Shown here piece after piece: positions 18,884 through 29,213 of a stretch of DNA of 64,000 bases. This stretch comes from an uncultured Prochlorococcus sp. (GTDB lineage: Bacteria > Cyanobacteriota > Cyanobacteriia > PCC-6307 > Cyanobiaceae). The position numbers and the translations under genes are program-made. The stretch spans positions 1 through 64,000 of the forward strand of contig CACIYC010000004.1 of the NCBI GenBank assembly GCA_902590775.1, read 5' to 3'. Positions within the stretch are counted from its first letter, which is position 1. Every line of letters begins with the position of its first letter. The notes beneath the pieces were generated by a model. The model made no database searches and was not told where the DNA came from. It was given only the letters and a program-made list of their open reading frames with translations.

Positions 18884-19516
18884 ATGTATCTTATTGAGCG
18901 TTACCAAAACAATGGGTTTGAGTCTGTAGCAGATGGCATAATGGCATTTTTTGACAAGCGCACAGATTTACAAACACGAGGTATCTCTTTTAAAAAGGAT
19001 TCAACTCTCTCTGGAACAGAAGCCAAGATTTCTACTGATATAAGCCTTGTAGCGATTGACCATTCTGATCCTGAAGCATTTGCTCTATCTCAAATAATTA
19101 TTCGAGGTATTAACGCTGGGCTGAATCAATATTTAAAAGATCGGCCACTTCTTAGAGACTGCTGCCCTGAGAATGATTTATTCGTAAACCCTATTTTTAA
19201 CTTACAAAGATATGCTCCTAATGAGGGGTTTAAAGAATGGCATTGCGATTGGACAATTAGCAATGAACTTACCGAACCTGTAAATCGAGTGCTGGCTTGG
19301 ATCCTTTATTGCAACGACATTGAGTCTGCTGGCACTGAATTTTATTGGCAAAAACACCATGAAACAGCAAAGCGTGGAAAGCTTTTAATTTTCCCCGCAG
19401 GCTTATCCCATATTCATAGAGGGAGAGTAAGTAAAACTGAGTCGAAAACCATTGCGACAGGTTGGATTAACGCAGGGACTGAAAAATCATATATTTCACG
19501 TTTGGCCAATAGTTAA
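18884..19516 (+). CDS. 2OG-Fe(II) oxygenase-like protein
   Basis: LQRYAPNEGFKEWHCDWT (HxD), FPAGLSHIHRGRV distal His/Arg. Confidence 0.75.
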   Translation: MYLIERYQNNGFESVADGIMAFFDKRTDLQTRGISFKKDSTLSGTEAKISTDISLVAIDHSDPEAFALSQIIIRGINAGLNQYLKDRPLLRDCCPENDLFVNPIFNLQRYAPNEGFKEWHCDWTISNELTEPVNRVLAWILYCNDIESAGTEFYWQKHHETAKRGKLLIFPAGLSHIHRGRVSKTESKTIATGWINAGTEKSYISRLANS

Positions 19517-19565
19517 AAAAACGCTTTTTAAAAATCATTGATAAGGATAAAACTTTTATTTCTAA

Positions 19566-19596
19566 AACATATTTTTAATTTCTCTAAAAATATGTT
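19566..19596. repeat. AT-rich inverted repeat (possible hairpin)
   Basis: AACATATTTTTA-ATTTCTC-TAAAAATATGTT, 12-bp stem. Confidence 0.6.
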
Positions 19597-19738
19597 CTAG
19601 ACAAGAGTTCTTAGAAAAACACATAAATTAAGGCCTTATCCAAAACTTCCCTTAAGTGCTTAAAGCAAATTATTTATCCCATTTCTTACTTGTTCTTGTC
19701 ATTGTATGTGTAATTCAATTTTTCTGATGCAATAAAAT

Positions 19739-19984
19739 ATGTCTACACAAGAACTGCTTGAGGATTCTTTAAAAGAACCAGCGATTGGACAAACTTCAAC
19801 CTTCCATTGGCATGCAACACCAATTGGAATAGCGGCTTTATGTAAAAAAGAAATGTCAGAGCCTTTGAAGACATCATATGAAGATGCTCTTAAGGAAGGA
19901 CTTGAAGTTGGGCTTGATCTAAGTAGAGAAGAAAGAGAGTCTCATTATTCAAAAAAAGGCTTCGTTATTTTATTTTATTCTTAG
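19739..19984 (+). CDS. Hypothetical protein
   Basis: 81 aa ORF. Confidence 0.5.
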   Translation: MSTQELLEDSLKEPAIGQTSTFHWHATPIGIAALCKKEMSEPLKTSYEDALKEGLEVGLDLSREERESHYSKKGFVILFYS

Positions 19985-20192
19985 TTAGATTTATAAGTAA
20001 AAGCATTGAGGATAAATAAATCTAGTTCAAAAAAATCTTAAGAAATCGAGACGATTTAAATAAAGATTTGGCTATAAACAAATTTTTTACTAATCACTTA
20101 AATAGAAGCAGAAATATAATCATCTACTTTTGTTGTGGAGTTTGGCGAAAAATTTATTTTCCTATCAACATAGAATCAATGCTTTTTAAATA

Positions 20193-21500
20193 ATGACTCT
20201 TACAAGGAAAGGAATCCAAAAATCATTAGGTCCTGGAATCATATTAGCTGGAGCTTGCATTGGAGGATCCCATTTGATGTCATCAACACAGGCTGGAGCA
20301 AAGTTTGGATTTACACTAGTTGGCTTAATTTTGCTTACGAATTTATTGAAATATCCCTTCCTTCTTGTCGGGACTCGCTTTACCGCAGTTACTGGCCTTT
20401 CATTATTAGAGGGATTTAAGGCTAGGAATCCTATTTACTTGCCAATTTATTTAACAGTAAGTTTAGTGACAGGAACATTTACTATTGCTGCAGTTAGCTT
20501 TGTTACGGCTCTTCTACTAACAAATATTCCCATTTTTGCCGCATTTCCACCAATGGATTTGTCTATTGGTGTTTTAGTCAGTAGTGGATTAATTTTATTG
20601 CTAGGTCAATACAAAGCACTTGATCGTATATCAAAAATACTTGTCGTATTGCTTACTTTACTGACAAGTTTTGCATTTTTATCGCTATTAAGAAGCAATT
20701 CACTGGATTTTATCGACATTAATTTAATTAAAAGCACTCCTAGTCCTTGGACTTTGACCAATTTATCTTTTTTAATTGCATTAATGGGTTGGATGCCTGG
20801 TCCTATTGAATTATGTGTTTGGCCTTCACTTTGGATGTTTTCTAGATCTAAAGATAGCAAATATATTGCAAATACGAATGAAGCCGAGTTCGACTTTAAT
20901 CTTGGATATTTAATCACTGTCGCAACAGCATTACTGTTTGTTTCTCTTGGTGCTTTCACTATGTATGGAAGTGGCAATGTAATGATGTCTGGGAGCGGTG
21001 TATATTTTGCAAAGAACCTCATCCGTTTATATACAGAAGCTATAGGAGATTGGGCTAAATGGATAATTGTTCCTGCCTCCTTTGCAGCAATGTTTAGTAC
21101 TACATTGACATGCTTAGATGCCTACCCCCGAAGTATTTCTGCTATACAAGGACTTCTTCAAAATAAAGATAGGGGCATCACTTCTTCTGGCTCTGAAAAT
21201 AAACGTTTAAGAGTTTGGATCGTTCTTCATGTGTTTGCTGCATTAATCGCTCTTCTAATTGCAAGGTCTGGTGGAGTTACTGTGGCACAGTTTGTCTTTG
21301 GTGCAATGACAGGAAGTTTTTTAACAGCTCCTATCTTTGCTTGGATGGCAATGGATACCCTGAATAGTTCTTTAGTAGAAAAAAAACACCAATATGGTCC
21401 ATTGATGCAATCCTTATGTTGGACAGGATTAATTTTCCTAGTAGGCTTCAGCGTGCTATTTATTGCTAATTCGTTTTTTGGCTTAGGGAATAGTAGTTAA
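20193..21500 (+). CDS. NRAMP-related membrane transporter (divergent)
   Basis: 435 aa polytopic; GPGIILAGACIGGSHLMSSTQAGAKFGF. Confidence 0.8.
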   Translation: MTLTRKGIQKSLGPGIILAGACIGGSHLMSSTQAGAKFGFTLVGLILLTNLLKYPFLLVGTRFTAVTGLSLLEGFKARNPIYLPIYLTVSLVTGTFTIAAVSFVTALLLTNIPIFAAFPPMDLSIGVLVSSGLILLLGQYKALDRISKILVVLLTLLTSFAFLSLLRSNSLDFIDINLIKSTPSPWTLTNLSFLIALMGWMPGPIELCVWPSLWMFSRSKDSKYIANTNEAEFDFNLGYLITVATALLFVSLGAFTMYGSGNVMMSGSGVYFAKNLIRLYTEAIGDWAKWIIVPASFAAMFSTTLTCLDAYPRSISAIQGLLQNKDRGITSSGSENKRLRVWIVLHVFAALIALLIARSGGVTVAQFVFGAMTGSFLTAPIFAWMAMDTLNSSLVEKKHQYGPLMQSLCWTGLIFLVGFSVLFIANSFFGLGNSS

Positions 21501-21707
21501 TAATCATAAATATAGGTTCATTTAGCATATAGACTAGCTATAAATAGCATTGACTTGAAGCTTCTTTTTATTTTTTTGTTCTTCTTTTTTTGTAATTCAA
21601 TAGTGGAAAGTTATGAATGATCCAAAGAAAAAATACAAAATATAAATTGCCAAGGGATAGGCTAAGCCATTTGAGAACTCTTTTTCCAATCGTAACAAGT
21701 ATTTTAG

Positions 21708-22046
21708 CTAGCCAAAAGTTCTCCCACTCCACCCCCATAATCTTGCGGGAACATCCTCGAAAGCTAAATATATTCGCTCTTCAGCTATATTAGTTTTGCT
21801 TGAAATCAATTTGCAGAAAACTGAAGACATCTTACTTGGATTTATTGCACCAATAGACTTGATTTCCACATAGCAACAAGGATCATTAGTACCTGCAAAT
21901 GTCATTGGAACGTTAGTTTGAAGCAAAGTCATAACGTAACTTTCTGGCTTTCCAGTAATTAAAGACAACTCACTCGAAAGATCTTTAAGGAGTAGCTCAG
22001 GTTTTTCAATATTTGAAATAGATGTTTTGACATTAATTAGAGGCAT
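21708..22046 (-). CDS. MIF-like tautomerase
   Basis: MPLINVKTSI... with Pro2, ITGKPESYVM, WGWSGRTFG C-terminus; start placed at the MPLINV Met inside the longer track ORF. Confidence 0.9.
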   Translation of the reverse strand: MPLINVKTSISNIEKPELLLKDLSSELSLITGKPESYVMTLLQTNVPMTFAGTNDPCCYVEIKSIGAINPSKMSSVFCKLISSKTNIAEERIYLAFEDVPARLWGWSGRTFG

Positions 22047-22126
22047 AACAAAAGTAAGAAGGAAGAGATCAAAATCAATTTTACTTTGACAATGTCTCAA
22101 ATAGAAGAATGTATCAACTAAGAATC

Positions 22127-22519
22127 TTATTTGCTTTTGGTGTACGCAAACTGTTTAAGGATACTTGCATCAATTACTTCTAATGTGCTGATTTCAGTAG
22201 CTTCCAACCTAACCAAAGGGGCCATCCCATCCAAATAAGCTTCTCTCCATCTCAAAGCACATAAACACCAATGGTCTCCTTCTCTTAAACCTTTAAACCC
22301 ATACTGAGGTATGGGTGTAGACAAATCATTTCCCTGTGCCTTGCTATATCGAAGAAAAGCCTCAGTAATTACGCAACATATACTATGTTTTCCTAGATCA
22401 GAGACATCTGTTCTACAACTACCATCTCTATACCAACCTGTAAGTGGTGAACAACTACAATCCTGTAGTGGTTCACCAAGCACATTCTTTGATTGACTTT
22501 TGGTGGTGTTCCTCTCCAT
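22127..22519 (-). CDS. DUF2237 family protein
   Basis: LGEPLQDCSCSPLTGWYRDGSCRTDVSDLGKHSICCVIT, GDHWCLCALRW. Confidence 0.82.
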   Translation of the reverse strand: MERNTTKSQSKNVLGEPLQDCSCSPLTGWYRDGSCRTDVSDLGKHSICCVITEAFLRYSKAQGNDLSTPIPQYGFKGLREGDHWCLCALRWREAYLDGMAPLVRLEATEISTLEVIDASILKQFAYTKSK

Positions 22520-22788
22520 CTTTATATAAAGTTTAAATTAACTCGCCTTAACTGCAAAAGCATAATGCATCGTGAAACAGACAAACAGCCTGAAAGAATT
22601 GCTAATAAAACGCAAAAAGAGCAATGAGGGAAGCCCATATACCTCTGTATATCTTTAGCCATTTACCATTTTATTAAAATAATGACCAAAAAATCAACAA
22701 GCTTCATTGCCTGCAATTAAAAAAATTAATATTTATTCGAATAAACTATGCTCCGATCAATTAGATCACAATCAAGTTAATTGGGTAA

Positions 22789-23046
22789 TTAATTCAATGT
22801 GTCTTTCGCACATTTATTGGCTGAAATTATTTCATCGCTACCTTCGTCTACTATTGCAATCAAAGCACAGTCACAGAACTCTTTTATAGATTCTAAAGGG
22901 ATTTCAACTAAGGATGAGTTGCTTTGAGCTGCGACAATACATTCTTCTAATTGTTCATTTGGATAAGCATCTACTTCTGCAACAACACAAAAGACACAAA
23001 GAAAACAAGTGAATAAAAGGCTAAGGCTAACAAAAAAAGGTTTCAC
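22789..23046 (-). CDS. Small Cys-containing protein with signal peptide or TM anchor
   Basis: MKPFFVSLSLLFTCFLCVFCVVAEVDAYPNEQLEEC... Confidence 0.6.
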   Translation of the reverse strand: MKPFFVSLSLLFTCFLCVFCVVAEVDAYPNEQLEECIVAAQSNSSLVEIPLESIKEFCDCALIAIVDEGSDEIISANKCAKDTLN

Positions 23047-23235
23047 AGTTTAAAAAGAACTAAATTGCGTCACTATTAAAAGTGAAAGATCAAAACAATC
23101 ATCTATACATAATAGTCCTTGATTGGAAATCTCGTAGTCTAAGGGAAGACTAAAACCATGTGAAATTTAATCCTATTTTAAAAATTTTAAATAGAAATCA
23201 ACTTAGAAATATTAAAGATTGCTCATTTACTAAAG

Positions 23236-23901
23236 TCAATCGCCTAATCGTCTTAAAAAATTATTATAAGCCTGAAACACAAGGTCTAGTTGAGGGGATT
23301 GTCCGTATTCAGCAAGCAATCCTCTGGCTCCTGCGTTAAGTCCAAATAATATATTTCTATCCTCATTGCTAGAGATGTAGCTTTGAATCCATCCAACACA
23401 AACCAATCTTTCTCCTTTTGTTACTTTCTTTACCGCATGCAAGCTTGTGCTTGGATAAAAAACAACTTCTCCTGCTGATAGTTTTATTTCTTCAATTTCT
23501 TGAGTACTCTGAATACAAAGTTCTCCTCCTTCATAGTCGTTTTTTTTACTTAAAAAGAGTGTAAAAGATATATCACTTCTTCCCGATTTCATATAAGCAT
23601 TATCTACATGCATTCCATACCCCTGAGAAGATTTAGCTTTTGAAAACATAACACCATGAATCTTCCTAGGCAGGCAAAAACTCTTAATGAGAGGATCTAT
23701 AGTGATTTGGCTAGTAATGTATTTACAGCTTTCTATAAATGTGCTGGAATTTCTATTTAACTGTTGATTATTTTTGACCTTTGCTGCGTGAGAACCCGCT
23801 GTTTTTCTTCCATCCTCCCAATCAGCTTCATTAACAAGAAGCTTTTCCCTTAAGATGGTTGAATCTTCTTCATTTAGAAGTCGATGAATCAAATGATCCA
23901 T
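23236..23901 (-). CDS. Fe(II)/2OG-dependent PKHX-type hydroxylase (PiuC/YbiX-like)
   Basis: GYGMHVDNAYM (HxD), FYPSTSLHAVKKVTKGERLVCVGW. Confidence 0.92.
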   Translation of the reverse strand: MDHLIHRLLNEEDSTILREKLLVNEADWEDGRKTAGSHAAKVKNNQQLNRNSSTFIESCKYITSQITIDPLIKSFCLPRKIHGVMFSKAKSSQGYGMHVDNAYMKSGRSDISFTLFLSKKNDYEGGELCIQSTQEIEEIKLSAGEVVFYPSTSLHAVKKVTKGERLVCVGWIQSYISSNEDRNILFGLNAGARGLLAEYGQSPQLDLVFQAYNNFLRRLGD

Positions 23902-24116
23902 TAATCTATAAGTAATATCTAGCTCATTATTAAGTTAACCCCAATGCATGTTTAAAACAAAGGAATATCTATTTTTTAAAAATCCTCACACACAATATGT
24001 CTGACAAAAAACAATTATTTTTTAGTTGTTAGCTATTTGCGTTCAATCCAAAAGCTAATAGGCAAAAGCTTGCGAAAAATCCTTTTTAATAAAAAGACAA
24101 CAAACAAAATGGTTAT

Positions 24117-25229
24117 TCAAAGTGTAGACAATTTCTCCAAATCCTTATCCCACAGAATATATTTAAAACAACCGGGTATGTCTCTGATTTTTAGGTACTT
24201 TGCACCTAAAAGAAGGTTTTCATTATGATTATGGCAAGCACACAAATTGTAATTAGGTATACGATCACATAAATGGTGAATACTATGATAGGAGATATCA
24301 GCAAGGAACCAATTCAAGACAGGTGGTAGAACTAAGTTACTACTACCTTTTATAGCGCCAAGTAATGAGCTCCATTGTTGTTCACCATTAGCATATGAAT
24401 CTTGAAAATTATGCTGTACAAAAAATACACATATAAAAATAGCTGCCGAAAATGTCATAACAACCGAGTAACAACTCCAAAAAAGACCAGCACCTAGCCA
24501 TTTGCTCATAAAGATCCAAGCAAATATAACAACAATATTATTAGCAAATAAATCTATTAGTTCTCCAGAAGTTTCTCCATAACCTGAATAATGAGCCTTA
24601 AGTCTAGTGGAAAACGAAAAGATTTTCACAAAATCTCTATTGATTAATTTGGTAGTTAATTCCCTACCTATAGAATAAATAAAATTTGTTATAGTAACTA
24701 ATAATGTCAATCTAGGTTTGATAACCAAATAAAAGAAGCCTCCTGGAAATAGCATTATCCAATGACGACTTAATGAATAAAGCAACTGATTTCTTTTAGA
24801 TAATAATTGATATTCCTGTAGGGTTAAAACATCTATAGGACCACGATACATTTCCCAGTTTCCATTATGTCGATGATGAAAAGCATGATCACGTGACCAA
24901 GGAAATTGTGGAATAGCATTAATAGTTCCAAGGAAAAATCCAGTCAATCGATTGAGCCGAGATGTTCGAAATAGAGAATTATGGCCACAGTCATGCATCA
25001 AAGAAAATGTACGCAATGAGAATAAAGTTAATAGGCTAAGGATAGGGATTAATATAATGATCTTAACAGAAATAGAGGGATAACTTGTATCAATGAATGG
25101 TATTAAAAGCCATAATCCAACTATTGGGAAAACTGTAGTTAAAATTTGCCAAGCAGCTCTTAAATTACTTCGCTTCAGATAAGGAGTAAGTGTAAAATCA
25201 CTAAGCTTAATTGTTTGATCTTTTTCCAA
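24117..25229 (-). CDS. Fatty acid desaturase family protein
   Basis: Histidine boxes HDCGH, HAFHHRH, HSIHH. Confidence 0.88.
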   Translation of the reverse strand: MEKDQTIKLSDFTLTPYLKRSNLRAAWQILTTVFPIVGLWLLIPFIDTSYPSISVKIIILIPILSLLTLFSLRTFSLMHDCGHNSLFRTSRLNRLTGFFLGTINAIPQFPWSRDHAFHHRHNGNWEMYRGPIDVLTLQEYQLLSKRNQLLYSLSRHWIMLFPGGFFYLVIKPRLTLLVTITNFIYSIGRELTTKLINRDFVKIFSFSTRLKAHYSGYGETSGELIDLFANNIVVIFAWIFMSKWLGAGLFWSCYSVVMTFSAAIFICVFFVQHNFQDSYANGEQQWSSLLGAIKGSSNLVLPPVLNWFLADISYHSIHHLCDRIPNYNLCACHNHNENLLLGAKYLKIRDIPGCFKYILWDKDLEKLSTL

Positions 25230-25559
25230 GTAAAGCTAAGATATCTTTAATATAAAGATTCTACCAAGAAGTTAAGCTTATATCTCAGAGTTTTAATCTA
25301 TTTTATATATTATTTACAGAAATACCAAAAGTAAATTCATAAAAAAGTGACTTGCTTTTTATTTCCTTAACCCTTCTTAAACTACTTGAATGGGAAAAAT
25401 TTATCATTAATCAGATGTTCCTATTTTCAAAGCAATTTGTCTTAGACTTCAATATAAAACATAAAAAAATTAAGAGAAAACTTCTTTTGGAAGATAGCTT
25501 GAAAGGAGCAGTCCAATCATCTAAACAACATATATTTTCTGAGAGGGCAAAGCCTTTGA

Positions 25560-25886
25560 TTAAATCTTTTTTGTTTCTCTAATTACAAAACTACTCTTTG
25601 TTATCAAATCAGAGCCCTGCACTTCTAACCCTTTTACACTAGATATCTCACCTTTTAGTCCTTCCAATTTTAATTGCTCAATCATAGTCTGTATAACTTG
25701 TGCTTCAACCAACTTCTCATCAATCGTATCTGGCGTGATTTTCTCAAAAAGCTTACCTGCCTTAGCTTTTACAACCTCAGAAGAGTTTGTTATTCTAAGT
25801 AAAATCATTTTTTTTAAAGTCTTAAGCATAAAATACACTAATATTAAAAATTTGATTTGTATCTTCCGTGTAGACAACATTTTCAC
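25560..25886 (-). CDS. Hypothetical protein (start uncertain)
   Basis: 108 aa ORF; internal Met starts possible. Confidence 0.45.
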   Translation of the reverse strand: MKMLSTRKIQIKFLILVYFMLKTLKKMILLRITNSSEVVKAKAGKLFEKITPDTIDEKLVEAQVIQTMIEQLKLEGLKGEISSVKGLEVQGSDLITKSSFVIRETKKI

Positions 25887-25903
25887 AATTTAGAAATACA
25901 TCA

Positions 25904-26371
25904 TCATGAATTTAACCAAGGGATCAAAGCCTTTTGGGGATTAGATATATCCTCAATAGATGTAAAAAAAGAATCTGTCCAATTAGAGGCTGGTAAACCA
26001 GCAAAAAGCATTAAGTTAAGTGGATACTCATCTGAATCACTACATTTTCTAAAGTCATCCCGAAATAAAAAGACTATTTTGCCCCAAGCAGTTGCTGCAC
26101 CAAGTTCAATCATTACACCTTCATCAGGTGGAGTTCCATTTACCACAGCAAATATTGCATCTGCACTCTTAACATCTTGAAGATCAGCTAATGCTATCTT
26201 ATGAGCCCATCCACTACGTGCTTTTTCAACTTGTGAGTTACGGCTAAAAGGTTCCCATACCTCTGCACCTAACCCCTCCAGAATCTCTACAAATTCTGGT
26301 AAAATGTTTTTCTTACATTGCTTTGAAAAACCATAAGGTGATGCTAAGTAGATAATTTTTCTTGTCATCAA
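25904..26371 (-). CDS. Nucleoside 2-deoxyribosyltransferase family protein
   Basis: IIYLASPYGFSKQ, DAIFAVVNGTPPDEGVMIELGAATAWGK. Confidence 0.85.
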   Translation of the reverse strand: MMTRKIIYLASPYGFSKQCKKNILPEFVEILEGLGAEVWEPFSRNSQVEKARSGWAHKIALADLQDVKSADAIFAVVNGTPPDEGVMIELGAATAWGKIVFLFRDDFRKCSDSDEYPLNLMLFAGLPASNWTDSFFTSIEDISNPQKALIPWLNS

Positions 26372-26781
26372 ATTTTACTCCTCATTTTTTGAAAATCTTC
26401 TTTATCCTTCATAGCAAATTCTTGCGCCTCCCATGGGAATACAAACCATTCTTCTGAGTTGCTAATTTCCAAAGCATTCCACCATTTTGGTTCCACCTTA
26501 CTTAACCAAACAAATGCTTTAATATCAGGAATTTTCCTGACTTGATTTAAAGTTAATCCTGTATCATAAACATCATCAACTACCAGTGCATTTGGTTTTG
26601 GTTCATTCAATAATGGAATTCGCAATGAATGGCTAACAGCAACAGCTAAGCAAAGTCCACCTCTTGGAAAGCCATATACACCTGAAAATTCTTGTGAATC
26701 ATACAAAACCGATATGCTTTGAATGCAATAATCAAACTCATCCCAACTAAGAATTCTCATATTTTTCATCGGGATAGTCAC
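26368..26781 (-). CDS. Phosphoribosyltransferase-domain protein
   Basis: VYGFPRGGLCLAVAVSH, NALVVDDVYDTGLTL (PRPP loop). Confidence 0.8.
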   Translation of the reverse strand: MTIPMKNMRILSWDEFDYCIQSISVLYDSQEFSGVYGFPRGGLCLAVAVSHSLRIPLLNEPKPNALVVDDVYDTGLTLNQVRKIPDIKAFVWLSKVEPKWWNALEISNSEEWFVFPWEAQEFAMKDKEDFQKMRSKI

Positions 26782-27637
26782 TAGATTAATTAAATCAAAG
26801 GATGATTAGAGGGAAAGCTATCAATTCCCTAATTAATTAAAAATAATTCTATAACTCTTAATCTCATTGTTATGAAAAATCTTAATGGTCAAACACCTCA
26901 TACTAGTAGAGATTCAAGTGAGTTATATAGCAATTGTACTAGATATTAAAATAGGGAGCTCATCTTAAACTTTAAGACATACGTGCAAATGACTTTAGCT
27001 CAAAATAATTTTTCACTCATCATTACCAAGAATTCACTCAGCATATGCAATTGAATTTCCTATTCAATCTACTGCAAAGTCCCATTCATTAAACAGTTAG
27101 GTATCCTCTTCTAAGAAACTTGTAAAGGATATTGAAAGTAGGTAATAGGCCCCAAATTACACAAAGAACAACCCATTACACATTAAGGTCGCAGAATGGG
27201 AAAATTATCATTAGATAAACGAAAAAATCAGTGGTTCAGAAAAGGAAGGGAACCAAAGCAAACTAGGAGAACCCCTAAAACTTCTTAGACACACAAAGAA
27301 AACTACTAAAACTTCTAAAGAAGCTAACGTGTCCTAAAAAAAAGATTTCTGAAAGAACAAAGTCTTTAGGAATGCTAAAGAGCATGCAAGATTGTCTGCT
27401 TGAAGAAGCAATGGCTAAGGAATAGAACCGTTTTGCATAAATACTTGTTTTTTCTGATCAATCGATAGAATTATTTAAAAAAATTCACTGGCATGGTTGC
27501 GCATAATTAGGTATTTTTTAAAAAATATCACTTAATCTCATGACTCAAGAGGTGTACAAAGCAATTCTTGAAGCTTCAAAAAAAGGTGAACTTTGGGGAA
27601 TTAAACGAAGTCCTACTTAAAAACAAATTCTTAGAGT

Positions 27638-27838
27638 TTATAGTTCTTTCTCAATAAAGCAAAAAGGAATGATATTCGGTAATTTTCTTGAATTCCATAT
27701 GCATTCAAGTCTTGTCTCAGCACATCCTTTTTTATCTCTAGCGACACATTGATCTGCAAATTCTTTAATTACATCACTAACTAGACTTCCAAGAATAACC
27801 GCGATTAATATCTGTAGAAAGCTTAGTACTCCTTTCAT
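27638..27838 (-). CDS. Small hypothetical protein with N-terminal hydrophobic segment
   Basis: MKGVLSFLQILIAVILGSLVSDVIKEFADQCVARDKKGCAETRLEC...; start moved to the internal Met. Confidence 0.45.
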   Translation of the reverse strand: MKGVLSFLQILIAVILGSLVSDVIKEFADQCVARDKKGCAETRLECIWNSRKLPNIIPFCFIEKEL

Positions 27839-28127
27839 TTTTAAAAAGCAAAAAAGAAACTCGCTAAAAGTATTTAAAGTCAAATCAGAGATAATACAAG
27901 CTGAGATCAAGCTCTTTTTTCAAAGTTAATAGGTTTTGAGATGCATAACCCATGATTTTACAATTTCGAGTTTAAGAGCAGATCCTAAGTATTAATAACC
28001 ATAAAAGAAGGATAAGGTTCCGAAGGCATTATATGACTATAAATTAAGTCTCTTAAAGAACTTTATACTTAAGTTTTTTTTCTGTATTATTTAGTCTATT
28101 TATATATAACTAGAAAAGGTCCTAGGA

Positions 28128-28337
28128 ATGAACAAAAATCTGAAAGTTTTTTTATATGTATTAGCCTGGATTATTTCCTGGTTTGTCTTTAGCTCTATTA
28201 TCAATGCTGGGCTTATAACAACTAATGTTTATTCAGAAGAAGAAAAAGGTAAAGTAATTACATTCTTTATTGGAGCTATACTTTTTCTTTTTGGTGGAAC
28301 TTCCTTATATAAAGAAGTTTTTACAAATGAAAAATAA
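28128..28337 (+). CDS. Hypothetical small membrane protein (two TM)
   Basis: 69 aa with two hydrophobic helices. Confidence 0.6.
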   Translation: MNKNLKVFLYVLAWIISWFVFSSIINAGLITTNVYSEEEKGKVITFFIGAILFLFGGTSLYKEVFTNEK

Positions 28338-29045
28338 TTCTTTTGAAGTAACTAATATCAATCTCTATAATTAAAATTATAAAAAAATGACAGTTTTTGT
28401 TTAAAAAATATTGATTTGCATCTAGAGGATTTGGAAGGAGTACTAAAAAATTCAGGCGATCTAGTTGACGTTAAGTTTCGACAACCAAGTGCTTGGCATC
28501 AGGTACACAACCATGCATAGAACAGTTGGCATAGGCATATTCTCTCAATTCAACTCAGTAACATCTTTCAGCATTTACTTGCTTGTTGTATGGTTTTCAA
28601 CTAAACCTTCAACATAACGATAACCAACTACTGCAAAAAGATTAGTCAATAGCATATGAGTAGTCTATCTACTTCCCAAATGTATTTCCAAATAATTGAC
28701 TAAGAGAAGCATTAAAGGCTTTTTTAGCTTACTCCCCCATATTGCCGTAGATCTTTAGTATCAAAAAAGACTAGTTAAACCCAGAAGAATTGCAACACCG
28801 TCGAATGAGAGTGATAGGAATAAAAAGCAACGAAATAGAATCATTAAAAAATTCAAAGTACTATAGCGAAATCTAGCTAAATCAATCTACCTCTCAAAAA
28901 AAATTCTTAGCGGAGCTAAAGAAGATAAATAGACTCTTATAAGTCAATAGATAAATATAAAGAAGAAAAGATTCATTTTTTTTTTAAAATAACTTGAAGA
29001 TTAAAAAATAGGCATTAGAATATAAATAATATAAAACAATTATAG

Positions 29046-29213
29046 ATGGAACAAAAAATTAGACGTCGAAGGAATTCAAGCAACCTCTTCAACCCAAGTA
29101 GCCAAGGCTTAACTACCTATGACGTTGCATATGTAACCGCAAAAAATAATCAGATAAGAAATGAAGAGATTCGCTTAAATCTTAATGCCAACCAAAAGAA
29201 GGAAGCAGCCTAA
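29046..29213 (+). CDS. Hypothetical small protein (55 aa, not in ORF track)
   Basis: MEQKIRRRRNSSNLFNPSSQGLTTYDVAYVTAKNNQIRNEEIRLNLNANQKKEAA*; overlaps the next ORF as TAATG. Confidence 0.55.
   Translation: MEQKIRRRRNSSNLFNPSSQGLTTYDVAYVTAKNNQIRNEEIRLNLNANQKKEAA

Noticed and set aside
23970-24010. TCCTCACAC sequence resembling the Yfr1 sRNA core
   Set aside because: Only partial motif, no convincing flanking hairpin or terminator, and wrong expected neighbourhood
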